Positions 17,567 through 26,352 of a stretch of DNA of 64,000 nucleotides are shown here, piece by piece; the first letter of the stretch is position 1, and each line of letters starts with the position of its first letter. Source of the DNA: Advenella alkanexedens (lineage in GTDB: Bacteria > Pseudomonadota > Gammaproteobacteria > Burkholderiales > Burkholderiaceae_B); NCBI RefSeq assembly GCF_019132845.1, contig NZ_JAHSPR010000003.1:248001-312000 (forward strand), read 5' to 3'. The notes under the pieces are model-generated. The model was not told the DNA's origin and made no database searches. It saw only the letters and a list, made by a program, of their open reading frames with translations. The translations under genes and the position numbers were made by a program.

Positions 17567-18599
17567 GCTCGCCTCCCAGTTCGCGCTCGATCTGTTCGAT
17601 GCTGGGCAGGCTGGTTTGCAGTTCTTCAGGCAGGGATTCGATCAATTGGTATTCCGCCACACCGATGGGCTGGGTCTTGTCGCGCAATGCGTACTCGGCC
17701 ACCACGGTGTTCTTGCTCTTGCAGAGCAACAGGCCGATGGTGGGGTTGTCCTGTTCGGCCTTGACCTGCATATCCACGGCGGTGAGGTAGAAGCTCAACT
17801 GGCCGAGGTGCTCCGGTTTGAATTTCTCGGCTTTCAGCTCGATGACCACGTAGCAGCGCAGCTTGAGGTGGTAGAACAACAGGTCGATGTAGAAGTCGTC
17901 ACCGCCCACTTCCAGATGAACCTGGCGACCGACGAAGGCGAAGCCCGCACCCAGTTCCAGCAGGAACTGGGTGATGTGCTTGACCAGCGCTGACTCGATT
18001 TCCCGCTCGTTGGCTTCCTTGCCAACATCCAGGAAGTCGAACAGGTAAGGATCCTTGAGGGCTTGCCGGGCCAGGTCAGTTCCCGGCGCGGGGAGACGGT
18101 CGGCGAAGTTGGTGATCGCCTGGCCTTCCCGCTCCAGCAAGCGGGATTCGATATGGATTTCCAGTGTGGCGCGAGACCAACCGTGTTCCACGGCACGCTG
18201 GGCATAGGCCAGGCGTTGTTCGGGTTGCTTCAGCTTGGCCAGCAACACCAGGTTGTGGCCCCAGGGCAATTGTCCAACAATCTGTTGGACAATTGCCGCG
18301 TCCGGCCAGGCGTCGGCGAAGGAGCGCATGTACATCAGGTTGGCGCGGGAAAAGCCCTTCATCTCGGGAAAGGCCGTCCTGAGATCGTGCGCCAGCCGCT
18401 CAATGACCTTGGCTCCCCAGCCCTGCTCGGCCTGCCGTTGCAGGATGTCACGGCCGATCTGCCAGTAGAGCAGTACCAGCTCGCGGTTGACGGCCAGCGC
18501 GGCCCGCTGTTGGGCACTGTGGATGCGGTTCTTCAGCTCGCCCAACCAATTGGCGTAGCCTTCCGGCGCTGGAAGGAGGGAAACGGGCTTGTCGCTCAT
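17559..18599 (-). CDS. DUF1016/YhcG-type PDDEXK nuclease inside the hsd operon
   Basis: The protein has 346 residues. The DUF1016 N-terminal domain (about 1-160) includes RELVLLYWQIGRDILQRQ, GWGAKVIERLAHDLR and the WGHNLVLL motif. The C-terminal PDDEXK-like nuclease (about 170-340) has VGGDDFYIDLLFYH and YVVIELK, which supply the D...ExK residues. This family is typical of defence islands. It overlaps the hsdM stop by ATGA and the hsdS start by 8 bases, so it is expressed as part of the RM operon rather than as a passenger. Its role may be an alternative or accessory nuclease acting with the same methylase. A 33-base perfect hairpin lies in its coding region. Confidence 0.88.
   Translation of the reverse strand: MSDKPVSLLPAPEGYANWLGELKNRIHSAQQRAALAVNRELVLLYWQIGRDILQRQAEQGWGAKVIERLAHDLRTAFPEMKGFSRANLMYMRSFADAWPDAAIVQQIVGQLPWGHNLVLLAKLKQPEQRLAYAQRAVEHGWSRATLEIHIESRLLEREGQAITNFADRLPAPGTDLARQALKDPYLFDFLDVGKEANEREIESALVKHITQFLLELGAGFAFVGRQVHLEVGGDDFYIDLLFYHLKLRCYVVIELKAEKFKPEHLGQLSFYLTAVDMQVKAEQDNPTIGLLLCKSKNTVVAEYALRDKTQPIGVAEYQLIESLPEELQTSLPSIEQIERELGGEHE
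18265..18297. repeat. 15-bp-arm perfect hairpin within the DUF1016 coding region
   Basis: GGCAATTGTCCAACA (18265-18279), a 3-base loop, then TGTTGGACAATTGCC (18283-18297) form a perfect stem inside the coding sequence, where they encode the AAIVQQIVGQLPW segment. Such a strong stem within a gene could slow translation or mark a protein-binding site. It could also be a chance result of the repeated QQ/IV codons. Confidence 0.6.
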
Positions 18600-20074
18600 T
18601 CCGCCTCCCCGCTGGTCGCATTGAGCGCGGCCAGCAGTTCGGTTTTCAGCGCTTGCTGGGCGGCTTGCAACTGGCGGGTGATGGCCTGGTATTCGGCCAT
18701 CAGTTCGTCCGGGTCACCGAATTCGACGGCCACTTCGTGCGGGTTCTTGCTGTCCAGGTTGTAGTTGCGAGCAGCCAGATCCTTGGCAGAGACCTTCCAG
18801 GCATGCTCGGTGGTCTTGCGCCCCGTGCGTTGCGGGCCACCCCACCAGGTTTTTTCAAGATCGAATTCCTCAATGGTCAACGGCTTGGAACGCGAATAGC
18901 TCTTGTAACCTGCCGGGTAGGGATGCTCGAAGAACCATACGTCCTTTGTGGGGCCGCCCTTCTCGAAGAACAGGATGTTGGTGGCGATGCTGGTGTAAGG
19001 GGCGAACACGCCCTTGGGCAAGCGCACGACGGTGTGCAGGTTGAACTCTTCCAGCAGTTCGCGCTTGAGCGTAGTCTTCACCCCCTCGCCGAACAGGAAG
19101 CCATCCGGCAACACCACCGCAGCGCGGCCCGTGTCGTGCCTGAGCAGGTGCATGATCAGCGCCATGAACAGATCGGCGGTCTCGCGGGTCTGATGCTTGG
19201 CGAGGAAGTTCTTCTCAATACCATCCTCTTCCATGCCACCGAATGGTGGGTTGGTGATGATGATGTCCACCCGGTCGCGTGGGCCATAGTCCTTGAAGGG
19301 GCGGGAAAGCGTATTGTCGTGGCGGATACGGGTAGGCACGTCGATGCCGTGCAGCATCATGTTGGTCATGGCCAGCATGTGCGGCAGGGGCTTCTTCTCG
19401 ACGCCGTGGATGTTTTCTTGCAGCAGCCGGTTGTCATCTGGCGTCTTGACCTGCTTTCTGAGGTGCTCGATGGCGCAGGTCAGGAAGCCGCCCGTGCCGC
19501 AGGCCGGGTCGAGGATGCTTTCGCCGAGTTTCGGGTCGAGGATATCAACCATGAACTGCGTGACCGCACGCGGGGTGTAGTACTCGCCCGCGTTGCCAGC
19601 CGACTGCAGGTCGGCGAGGATTTTCTCATAGATATCGTTGAACAGGTGCCGGTCGCTGGACGAGTTGAAATCCACGTCCTCTTCAATGGTATTGATCACC
19701 TGGCGCAGCAGCGTGCCGGACTTCATGTAGTTGTAGGCATCCTCGAACACCGAGCCGATCACCCGGCCTTGCGCGGACACACCCGCCTTGGTGGCAAGCT
19801 GTTTCAAGGAAGGAAAGAGGTCGTTGTTGACGAAGTCGATCAGCTCTTCGCCGGTCATGCCTTCCGGATCCTTGGCCCAGTTGCTCCAGCGAAAACGGCT
19901 TTGCAGCGGCGAACGGTAGCTGGACTGGGTCAGTTCCCACTCCTGTTCCTTGTCGTCGAAGATCTTCAGGAACAACAGCCAGCAAATCTGGCTGATGCGC
20001 TGGGCGTCGCCATCGACGCCGACATCCTTGCGCATGATATCCTGGATGGCTTTAATGAGTGTTGCAAGTGACAT
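18596..20074 (-). CDS. hsdM: Type I restriction-modification methyltransferase HsdM
   Basis: The protein has 492 residues. The N-terminal helical domain ends near 130. The methylase core carries the SAM-binding motif DPACGTGGFL and the N6-adenine catalytic motif NPPFGG in IIITNPPFGGMEEDG, followed by LVLPDGFLFG-like strands (AVVLPDGFLFGEG). With HsdS it methylates adenines at the recognition site and protects the host. The length and motif order are normal, so it should be active. It lies 25 bases after hsdR and overlaps the DUF1016 gene by 4 bases. Part of the island. Confidence 0.95.
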   Translation of the reverse strand: MSLATLIKAIQDIMRKDVGVDGDAQRISQICWLLFLKIFDDKEQEWELTQSSYRSPLQSRFRWSNWAKDPEGMTGEELIDFVNNDLFPSLKQLATKAGVSAQGRVIGSVFEDAYNYMKSGTLLRQVINTIEEDVDFNSSSDRHLFNDIYEKILADLQSAGNAGEYYTPRAVTQFMVDILDPKLGESILDPACGTGGFLTCAIEHLRKQVKTPDDNRLLQENIHGVEKKPLPHMLAMTNMMLHGIDVPTRIRHDNTLSRPFKDYGPRDRVDIIITNPPFGGMEEDGIEKNFLAKHQTRETADLFMALIMHLLRHDTGRAAVVLPDGFLFGEGVKTTLKRELLEEFNLHTVVRLPKGVFAPYTSIATNILFFEKGGPTKDVWFFEHPYPAGYKSYSRSKPLTIEEFDLEKTWWGGPQRTGRKTTEHAWKVSAKDLAARNYNLDSKNPHEVAVEFGDPDELMAEYQAITRQLQAAQQALKTELLAALNATSGEAE

Positions 20075-20099
20075 GAATACTTCCTGGGTCTAATTCTGG

Positions 20100-22490
20100 T
20101 CAGGCACGGTAGAGCTCTCGTTCGAGCTCGCCCACGGCCTGTTGGTATTGGGTCTTGCCGCCAAAGGCTCGCACCAGTTCGATCGGTGTGCCCAGGCGGT
20201 TGAAGGGGGCGATGGCGAGGATTTGTGTTTCCTCAATGGCGGCCACGCCTTCGTCGGCATACTTGTCGAGCAGGGCTTCGAGCACCTTCTGCGCCTGCTC
20301 GCCGTACTTGGCGAAGTAATGGCGCTTTTTGACCTGCTCGGCCCGCTCCTTGCGCGTGAGTGGGGGTTGGTCCCAGGCCACGTGGCATAGCAGATCGAAG
20401 GGGTCAAAATCCTTGCCGGCTTGCTTGTCCACCTCGTCGGCCAAAGCCTCGAAGAAGATGCCTTGATGAGCCAGCTCGTCGATGATGGCCTGCTTCTTCT
20501 CGGCCTTGCTCCAATGGTGCAGGAAATCGTCGAGCGATGCGAACTCCTTGGCCAAGGTATTGCGAGTGTAGTCCTTCAGGGACTCGGTGATCAATTTGCC
20601 ATTGGCGTCGAAGTACTGCACCCGTTCGGCCACCACCTTGACCTCGACATTGGCGACAACATAACGGCGCACGTTGCTGCCTTCCTCGCCTGGCAGCGGT
20701 TCGGCTACGCCGCCAGGAGACGTGGGGTTGTCGTCCGGCGTGGGATAGGTGAATTCATCGTCAGGCGACGCCTCCCCATCCTCTTCATCTGGAGGAAGCG
20801 GTGGCTCGCCGGGGCCTGGCTCATAGATCTGCACGGGATCGCCGTCGAAAGCCGGATCGGCGAACAGCTCGGTCGCTTTCTTGAAATCGAGGATGGTGAA
20901 CCAGTACTTGTCAAAGTCCTCGTTGATGCGCGTTCCGCGACCGATGATCTGCTTGAATTCAGTCATGGACTGGATGCGCTGATCCAGCACGATGAGCTTG
21001 CAGGTTTGGGCATCGACGCCCGTGGTCATCAGCTTGGAGGTGGTTGCAATGACGGGGTATTTGCTTTCCGGGAAGATAAAGTTGTCCAACTCCATCTTGC
21101 CTTCTTCATTGTCGCCGGTGATGCGCACGACATAGCGGTGGTTCTGCGCCACCAGGTCGGCGTTTTCGTTGACCAGCGCTTGGCGCATGCGTTCGGCATG
21201 GTCGATGTTGTCGCAGAAGACGATGGTCTTGTCAAAGCGGTTGCTGGCTTTCAGGTATTCGCTGATCTTGCGCGCCACCACCTGTGTGCGCTGTTCCAGT
21301 ACCAGGGTCTTATCAAAATCACGCTGGTTATAGATACGGTCTTCGATCTCGTTGCCGTGCTTGTCGAGCATGCCCTTGTCGGGACGCCAGCCGGTCAGGT
21401 CTTTGTCCAGGTCAATGCGCACTACCTTGTAGGGTGCGAGAAAGCCATCGTCGATGCCCTGGCGTAGCGAGTAGGTGTAAATGGGCTCGCCGAAGTAGTC
21501 GATGTTGGATACGTCCTTGGTTTCCTTGGGCGTAGCGGTCAGGCCGATCTGTGTGGCGGAATGGAAATACGTCAGGATCTCGCGCCAGGCTGAATCTTCG
21601 GCGGCGCTGCCTCGGTGGCATTCGTCGATCACGATCAGATCGAAGAATTCCGGGCTGAACTGCTTGTAGATGTTCCGTTCTTCTTCGTTACCGGTGACGG
21701 CCTGGTAAAGCGACAGGTAGATTTCATAGGACTTGTTGACCTGCCGCTTCTGGATCTTGGTCATCGCAGCGCCGAACGGCTTGAAGTCGTTGGTCATGGT
21801 CTGATCGACCAGGATGTTGCGGTCCGCCAGGAACAGGATGCGTTTCTTGGCACGCGACTTCCACAACCGCCAGATGATCTGAAAGGCGGTATAAGTCTTG
21901 CCTGTACCCGTGGCCATCACCAGCAGAATGCGCTTCTGCTCTTTGGCTATCGCCTCGATGGTCTTGTTGATGGCGAGCAATTGGTAGTAACGGGGCGTCT
22001 TGTTGCTGCCATCGCTGTAGTAGTCCTGGGCTACCAAGGCCTGTTGCTGCGTGCTCAGCCCCTGATGCTCTACCCACCATTGCCACAGCGTATCGGCACT
22101 GGGGAACTCATCCAGGCTCAGTTCGCGCTCGATCACACCGTCCTTGGTGATCTTGTTGTGGAACAGGAAGCCATCTCCATTGCTACTGAATACGAAAGGC
22201 ACTTGCAGCATTTCGGCATAGCCGAGGGCCTGTTGCATGCCCGAGCCGATGGCATGCTTGTTGTCCTTAGCTTCGATGACGGCAATGGGCAGGTTGGGCT
22301 TGTGGAACAGCACATAGTCGGCGCGCTTGTGCTGACCACGTGTGTGCAGTTTGCCGCGCACGATGATGCGCCCATTGGTCAGCAGGAACTCTTCTCGCAC
22401 CTGCGTTAGAACGTCCCATCCGGCCTTTTCCAGAGCCGGTGTGATGAACTTGGTGCAGATGTCGCGTTCGCTAAGCGTCTGCTTATTCAT
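20100..22490 (-). CDS. hsdR: Type I restriction endonuclease HsdR (EcoEI-like)
   Basis: The protein has 796 residues. The N-terminal nuclease region has [10 protein letters not shown], the E-x-K part of the PD-(D/E)xK site. The helicase motor has Walker [13 protein letters not shown], the motif II box [16 protein letters not shown] and a late [14 protein letters not shown]-terminal EcoEI-type domain follows, separated by an acidic/proline linker ([14 protein letters not shown]). It translocates and cuts unmethylated foreign DNA as part of the HsdR2M2S complex. It is the first gene of the minus-strand defence unit, so its promoter must lie in 22491-22600. All motifs are intact. The length agrees with EcoEI-type R subunits. 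Confidence 0.94.
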   Translation of the reverse strand: MNKQTLSERDICTKFITPALEKAGWDVLTQVREEFLLTNGRIIVRGKLHTRGQHKRADYVLFHKPNLPIAVIEAKDNKHAIGSGMQQALGYAEMLQVPFVFSSNGDGFLFHNKITKDGVIERELSLDEFPSADTLWQWWVEHQGLSTQQQALVAQDYYSDGSNKTPRYYQLLAINKTIEAIAKEQKRILLVMATGTGKTYTAFQIIWRLWKSRAKKRILFLADRNILVDQTMTNDFKPFGAAMTKIQKRQVNKSYEIYLSLYQAVTGNEEERNIYKQFSPEFFDLIVIDECHRGSAAEDSAWREILTYFHSATQIGLTATPKETKDVSNIDYFGEPIYTYSLRQGIDDGFLAPYKVVRIDLDKDLTGWRPDKGMLDKHGNEIEDRIYNQRDFDKTLVLEQRTQVVARKISEYLKASNRFDKTIVFCDNIDHAERMRQALVNENADLVAQNHRYVVRITGDNEEGKMELDNFIFPESKYPVIATTSKLMTTGVDAQTCKLIVLDQRIQSMTEFKQIIGRGTRINEDFDKYWFTILDFKKATELFADPAFDGDPVQIYEPGPGEPPLPPDEEDGEASPDDEFTYPTPDDNPTSPGGVAEPLPGEEGSNVRRYVVANVEVKVVAERVQYFDANGKLITESLKDYTRNTLAKEFASLDDFLHHWSKAEKKQAIIDELAHQGIFFEALADEVDKQAGKDFDPFDLLCHVAWDQPPLTRKERAEQVKKRHYFAKYGEQAQKVLEALLDKYADEGVAAIEETQILAIAPFNRLGTPIELVRAFGGKTQYQQAVGELERELYRA

Positions 22491-22595
22491 AGGATATAAC
22501 CCCTTCCATGCTGGCTTCCCCTTGCGCTTGCTTGTCGTTAGATCCTTGACCTCGCGACTCTCGCAGCGATCTTATCCACCATGTATCCATGACAC

Positions 22596-22913
22596 TCAAT
22601 CCAGCACGATAAGAAATTCGGTCGCCAGCGCGGTTGGCTGAACATCCCGAACATTGCGTTACAGCGAAACCAGGCCGTAATCCGACATCATCCGCAGGGT
22701 GCGCGACAGGTTTGGCACATTGCGGCCGCTGAGTTCGGCCAGTTCGGTCAGAGACTTAGGTTGTTTGTCATGAATCAGGCGCAGCAAGCGACGATTGTCG
22801 TCCGACAGCGCCGCTGCCAGTGATGTCAGAGACGGAAACCAAATGCTGGGCGTTTCGCTTCCCTTCGGGGGCGAACCTTCTGGCTGTCGGATACCCACAA
22901 TGCAGCGCTTCAT
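22596..22913 (-). pseudogene. Winged-helix DNA-binding protein with a premature stop
   Basis: ATG at 22913 opens MKRCIVGIRQPEG, and a winged helix follows (LSDDNRRLLRLIHDKQPKSL, TELAELSGRNVPNLSRTLR, MMSDYGLVSL). A TAA at 22659-22661 ends this, but the same frame continues RNVRDVQPTALATEFLIVLD to a TGA at 22596-22598, as expected for the family end. One base (probably CAA to TAA) therefore truncates it; the helix-turn-helix itself is complete and may still bind DNA. Homologous MarR/HTH proteins often accompany toxin or RM genes as regulators. It is immediately upstream of hsdR. No partner toxin was seen. Confidence 0.6.
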
Positions 22914-23075
22914 GATCGCTAATCCAATGACAAGTCGACTATTATATCAGTATCTGATCATCATCGTCGATCATAAATGCCTGCTATAAAGGAAAAGGTA
23001 GAGGCAAGGGAATGGCAATCACAGGTCAACGGTCCTACCCAAAAAGGGAAAAGGCCACCAGCGCCTCAGACGGAC

Positions 23076-23463
23076 TTACACCACCAGACTGGCCGACGGT
23101 GCCAACCCGTCGATGTAATTCGACCACGCCTGCAACATATCCCGCCGCTGCTCGGCGTACTCGGCCCGGTTGTAGACACAGCGCACCCCGCCAATAGTGT
23201 GGTTCAGCGCCTTCTCCACCACATCCGAGGGCCATCCCTGCTTGTGCAGCAGAGTCGATGCAGTGCGCCGCAGGTCGTGAATGGTGAAGGCAGGAATCTC
23301 CTGCCCTTGCAATAAAACCTTCAACGCTTGGTTCAGCGCATTGTTGGCGAAGGGCTTAGCCAGGGTGCCACGCCCCGGCAGCACCCATACGCTGCTGCTG
23401 GCCAGCAGCTTCAGTTCCTTGAACAGCGTCTATGCCTGCGTGGACAGGTAGACGATGGACACC
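23076..23463 (-). pseudogene. Tyrosine-type integrase, C-terminal fragment
   Basis: The open part (23076-23384) encodes LPGRGTLAKPFANNALNQAL, the catalytic H-x-x-R box FTIHDLRRTAS, LNHT and a VYNRAEY segment with the nucleophilic tyrosine, and ends SASLVV. This is the P4-type integrase catalytic domain. Upstream in frame is a TAG (23430-23432) preceded by SIVYLSTQA, the expected earlier part, and then homology stops. The N-terminal DNA-binding and core-binding parts are gone, so it cannot be active. It sits near the mnmE end, where the integrase of an mnmE island is expected. Confidence 0.8.
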
Positions 23464-23475
23464 TGAGCCGATTTT

Positions 23476-23505
23476 GACCATATCGCGGATATCCTCGATA
23501 TGGTC
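23476..23505. repeat. 30-bp near-perfect palindrome
   Basis: GACCATATCG (23476-23485) and CGATATGGTC (23496-23505) are perfect arms around CGGATATCCT, itself nearly palindromic. Only one base pair in the whole 30 bases fails. It lies just upstream of the integrase remnant and may be an old operator or recombination-related site. Confidence 0.5.
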
Positions 23506-23564
23506 GTCCATTCGCTACCTGCCATTTCACCCAGCAAAGTTTTTTAATCGTAACTAGGCAATAC

Positions 23565-24112
23565 TTAAACCTGCTCTGCTTCTCCCGTTCTAAGTAAAAC
23601 AAAATGTTCAACCAGCCGCAGCATGAGTTCTTTCTGTTCCGGCAAACTTTCCGCCACCAATAAGGCCAGTGCCACTAATGTATTGTCATTAATCAACTGT
23701 TTTACCGGCTTTGCCAGAAAATGCTGATTCAGCCGTAAATACCAAAGAAACAGGAAAGAACCGGTACGTTTATTGCCATCGGCCAAGGGATGGTTCTTGA
23801 AGACGAAATACAGCATGTCCTTCATTGGAAAAAAGCTGCTGATTTGCCAGGGTTCTGGATAGCAGATTCACGGCCTGTTCAAACTCAATACCCCGTTCCT
23901 GTAAGCGACGCTGGTTAAGGGTGTAACCATCTACAAGATATTGACGTAATATGTTGGTCGCCCAAATACGAAATTGGGTTGCTCTCCTTGAACTGACCCG
24001 ATAGCCTACGGAAATAATGGCATCCAGGTTGTAGTGCTTGATACGTCTGCGCACCTGGCTCGAACCTTCTTGACGAACTATTAAGAAATCCTTAGTAGTT
24101 GCTACCTCCGCA
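23565..24112 (-). pseudogene. rhuM-Fic gene with lost N-terminus and internal deletion
   Basis: The minus strand reads FAEVATTKDFLIVRQEG, SSQVRRRIKHYNLDAII, RATQFRIWATNILRQYLVDG and LANQQLFSNEG in one frame. About 120 residues expected of the family are then missing. A second frame (from about 23825) gives KDMLYFVFKNHPLADGNKRT with the Fic/Doc motif HPLADGNKR and runs to the stop at 23565. Such proteins join RhuM and Fic domains. It begins about 28 bases from the mnmE stop, so its N-terminus was probably lost at the island junction. It differs from the left-hand rhuM at the base level in the overlapping part, so it is a separate copy. Confidence 0.75.
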
Positions 24113-24139
24113 AACTACCCCTAAAGCCACAGCGCCGCC

Positions 24140-24157
24140 TCACTTCCCGATACAAAA
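24140..24157. repeat. mnmE-proximal attachment site of the island
   Basis: TCACTTCCCGATACAAAA is the reverse complement of the mnmE end (FCIGK-stop) and the partner of 9995-10012. Insertion here leaves mnmE intact because the element restores the gene end. Confidence 0.75.
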
Positions 24158-25549
24158 CGAAGAAAAGATCTCACCCAGCAAATCATCACTGCTGAATTGC
24201 CCAGTAATCTTGCACAACTCATCATGCGCCAGCCTGAGTTCCTCGGCAAACAGGTCAAGCACCCGGTCATCATGGCTGGCATGCTCCTGGGCCATCTGCA
24301 AATGCTCATTGGCACTGTTCAGGGCGTGCAAATGCCGTTCACGGGCCAGCCAGGGAGATTCGGCACTGGGGTTCCAGCCGGCAATCTCCAGCAGTTTATG
24401 ACGCAAGGTATCCAGGCCCGTTTCCTGTTTAGCTGAAACCAGGATGGCCAGGGCTTCATGCCCGTTCTCTTCGCTTGTCTGTTCAACCTGTTCCTGCATC
24501 CGCTTCAGGGCAGCCTCATCCAATAAATCCATCTTGTTGAACACTTTCAACACGGGGGTACGGGCAGGCAAACGACGGGTAATCTCAATATCCAGCTCAT
24601 CATTGGGCGAACGGGCATCCTGCAAATGCACAATCACGTTGGCCTTTTCAATCTCGGCCCAGGTCCGTGCTATACCAATGCTTTCAACCGTATCGTCGGT
24701 TTCCCGCAAGCCCGCCGTGTCAACAATATGAATGGGTACGCCCTGAATATGAATCTGCTGGCTGACCTTGTCGCGTGTGGTACCGGCAATCGGGGTCACA
24801 ATCGCCACTTCATCGCCTGCCAGTGCATTGAGCAAACTGGACTTGCCCACATTGGGCTGACCCGCCAGCACCACGTGCATGCCTTCACGCAAAATCATGC
24901 CTTGTTTGGCCTGCCTGATCAAATGGTACAAATCATCCTGAATGCTTTGCAGTTCTTCCCTGGCCTGGTATTTTTCAAGGAATTCAATTTCCTCTTCCGG
25001 AAAATCCAGTGTGGCCTCCACCAGCATGCGCAAATGCACCACCCGGTCGGCCAAGGCATTAACCAGGTTGGAAAAAGAACCGCTTAAAGAAGCCATCGCG
25101 CTGCGTGCAGCCGCCTCTGAAGAGGCATCAATCAAATCGGCCACGGCTTCGGCCTGGGCCAGATCAAGACGGTTATTCAAAAATGCCCGTTGGGTAAATT
25201 CACCGGGCTCGGCATGACGCAGGTCAATACCAATTTCCCGACCAACCTCAAGGCAACGCTGCATGATCCGTTTAAGCACGGCCGGCCCGCCATGCCCTTG
25301 CAATTCAAGCACATCTTCACCGGTATAAGAATGCGGGGCCTTGAAAAACAGGGCAATCCCTTCATCAATCGCCTGTCCGCCCGAGTCCGGGAAAGGCAGG
25401 TAATGGGCGTGGCGAACCTGCAATTCCCGATTGAAAAATTGCCGTATAAACACGCTTAAATCAGGGGCTGAAACCCTGACAACACCAATACCGCCCCGGC
25501 CGGGTGCTGTTGCAATGGCAACAATGGGTACATTATTTGAAGTCATCAT
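24140..25549 (-). CDS. mnmE: tRNA U34 modification GTPase MnmE
   Basis: The protein has 469 residues. The N-terminal folate-binding domain begins [19 protein letters not shown]. The G domain has the P-loop [14 protein letters not shown], switch [15 protein letters not shown] and NKMD, and the C-terminal FCIGK carries the conserved cysteine. With MnmG it installs the carboxymethylaminomethyl group on U34 of certain tRNAs in the cytoplasm. The length is normal. Its 3' end is the island insertion site, yet the terminal codons are intact. The start is at either of two adjacent ATGs (25549 or 25546). Confidence 0.97.
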   Translation of the reverse strand: MMTSNNVPIVAIATAPGRGGIGVVRVSAPDLSVFIRQFFNRELQVRHAHYLPFPDSGGQAIDEGIALFFKAPHSYTGEDVLELQGHGGPAVLKRIMQRCLEVGREIGIDLRHAEPGEFTQRAFLNNRLDLAQAEAVADLIDASSEAAARSAMASLSGSFSNLVNALADRVVHLRMLVEATLDFPEEEIEFLEKYQAREELQSIQDDLYHLIRQAKQGMILREGMHVVLAGQPNVGKSSLLNALAGDEVAIVTPIAGTTRDKVSQQIHIQGVPIHIVDTAGLRETDDTVESIGIARTWAEIEKANVIVHLQDARSPNDELDIEITRRLPARTPVLKVFNKMDLLDEAALKRMQEQVEQTSEENGHEALAILVSAKQETGLDTLRHKLLEIAGWNPSAESPWLARERHLHALNSANEHLQMAQEHASHDDRVLDLFAEELRLAHDELCKITGQFSSDDLLGEIFSSFCIGK

Positions 25550-25662
25550 TTTTTTATGCCGAATAACCAGATACCTGAATTATAAGGGGTACGATACACA
25601 AGAACCTTTTAGGGCATAATATAGCGGAAGTAATCCTTCTTCATTAACACACCATTTGCCCA

Positions 25663-26352
25663 ATGCGTATTTTATTAATCGAAGACGAACCCGATCTGGC
25701 CCAATGGTTAATGCGTAGCCTGCGCAACCAGGCCGGCTTCACCATTGAATGGTCCAATGACGGTTTGGTCGCCTACAAGCGATTGCAGGTAGAAGAGTTT
25801 GATGCCATTATCCTTGACTTGGGCATCCCTGGCATGGATGGCAATACCCTTCTAAGCCGGCTGCGAGCCGAAGATGACCGTACGCCCATCCTTATACTGA
25901 CCGCCCGGGATTCCCTTGCCGATCGTGTGGAGACCCTGGAATCAGGAGCGGATGACTTCCTGCCAAAACCTTTCATGATTGAAGAACTGGTTGCCAGGCT
26001 TAATGCCCTTATACGCAGAAGCCGTGGCAGGGACAAACCACGCTTAAGCTGTGGTGACCTGAGCTACGATGTGGGAAAACACCAATTCCTGGTTAAGCAG
26101 CAAATGCTGCAGGTTACCCCCCGTGAAAGTGAAGTCCTGGCCATCCTTATCCGGAAAAGTGAAGAGCCCGTTAACAAGAAATTCATACTTGAACGCTTAT
26201 TGGCTCATGATAATGATGAGGAAATCGGCATAGAATCCATTGAGGTCATCATTCACCGGTTACGCAAAAAACTTCAACCTTCCACGGTACAAATCACCAC
26301 TTTGCGGGGTATTGGCTATTGCCTTGAACCCATTCCCGATGATGAAATTTAA
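25663..26352 (+). CDS. tctD: OmpR-family response regulator (TctD-like)
   Basis: The protein has 229 residues. The receiver domain has MRILLIEDEPDLAQWL, the phosphorylated aspartate in IILDLGIPGMDG (about D51) and the lysine in DDFLPKPF. The C-terminal winged helix ends with IHRLRKKLQPSTVQITTLRG. It is paired with the overlapping histidine kinase and lies next to tctCBA, as in Salmonella tctDE, where it activates citrate transport. The symbol is by context; the signal is unknown but probably a carboxylate. The divergent mnmE gene is 113 bases away. Confidence 0.88.
   Translation: MRILLIEDEPDLAQWLMRSLRNQAGFTIEWSNDGLVAYKRLQVEEFDAIILDLGIPGMDGNTLLSRLRAEDDRTPILILTARDSLADRVETLESGADDFLPKPFMIEELVARLNALIRRSRGRDKPRLSCGDLSYDVGKHQFLVKQQMLQVTPRESEVLAILIRKSEEPVNKKFILERLLAHDNDEEIGIESIEVIIHRLRKKLQPSTVQITTLRGIGYCLEPIPDDEI

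Larger units (their letters stand above)
9995..24157. mobile_element. About 14.2-kb genomic island inserted at the mnmE 3' end, carrying defence genes
   Basis: The edges are the 18-bp direct repeat derived from mnmE. Inside lie qatABCD, hsdR-hsdM-DUF1016-hsdS, a broken DNA-binding protein, an integrase remnant and a broken rhuM-Fic gene. Sampled lines of the island are more GC-rich than the flanks; for example, 35 of 60 bases at 14701-14760 are G or C. The integrase fragment is C-terminal only and has an in-frame stop, so the element probably can no longer excise on its own. All intact genes point toward lower coordinates, away from mnmE. The outer rhuM debris at 8964-9879 lies beyond the distal repeat and may be the residue of a second, older insertion at the same site. 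Confidence 0.75.

Noticed and set aside
18653-22409. Long plus-strand frames opposite hsdM and hsdR
   Set aside because: They are shadow frames caused by the high GC content of the island; the minus-strand proteins carry all the motifs.
22596-22990. A toxin-antitoxin pair with the HTH protein as antitoxin
   Set aside because: No toxin-sized frame lies next to it; the only upstream frame is a few codons long.
9600-24100. The rhuM fragments on both sides as the island's direct repeats or as one gene split by the island
   Set aside because: The overlapping part (VRQEG...VGYRVSS) differs at many bases and residues, so they are separate copies, and the mnmE-derived repeat gives a better boundary.
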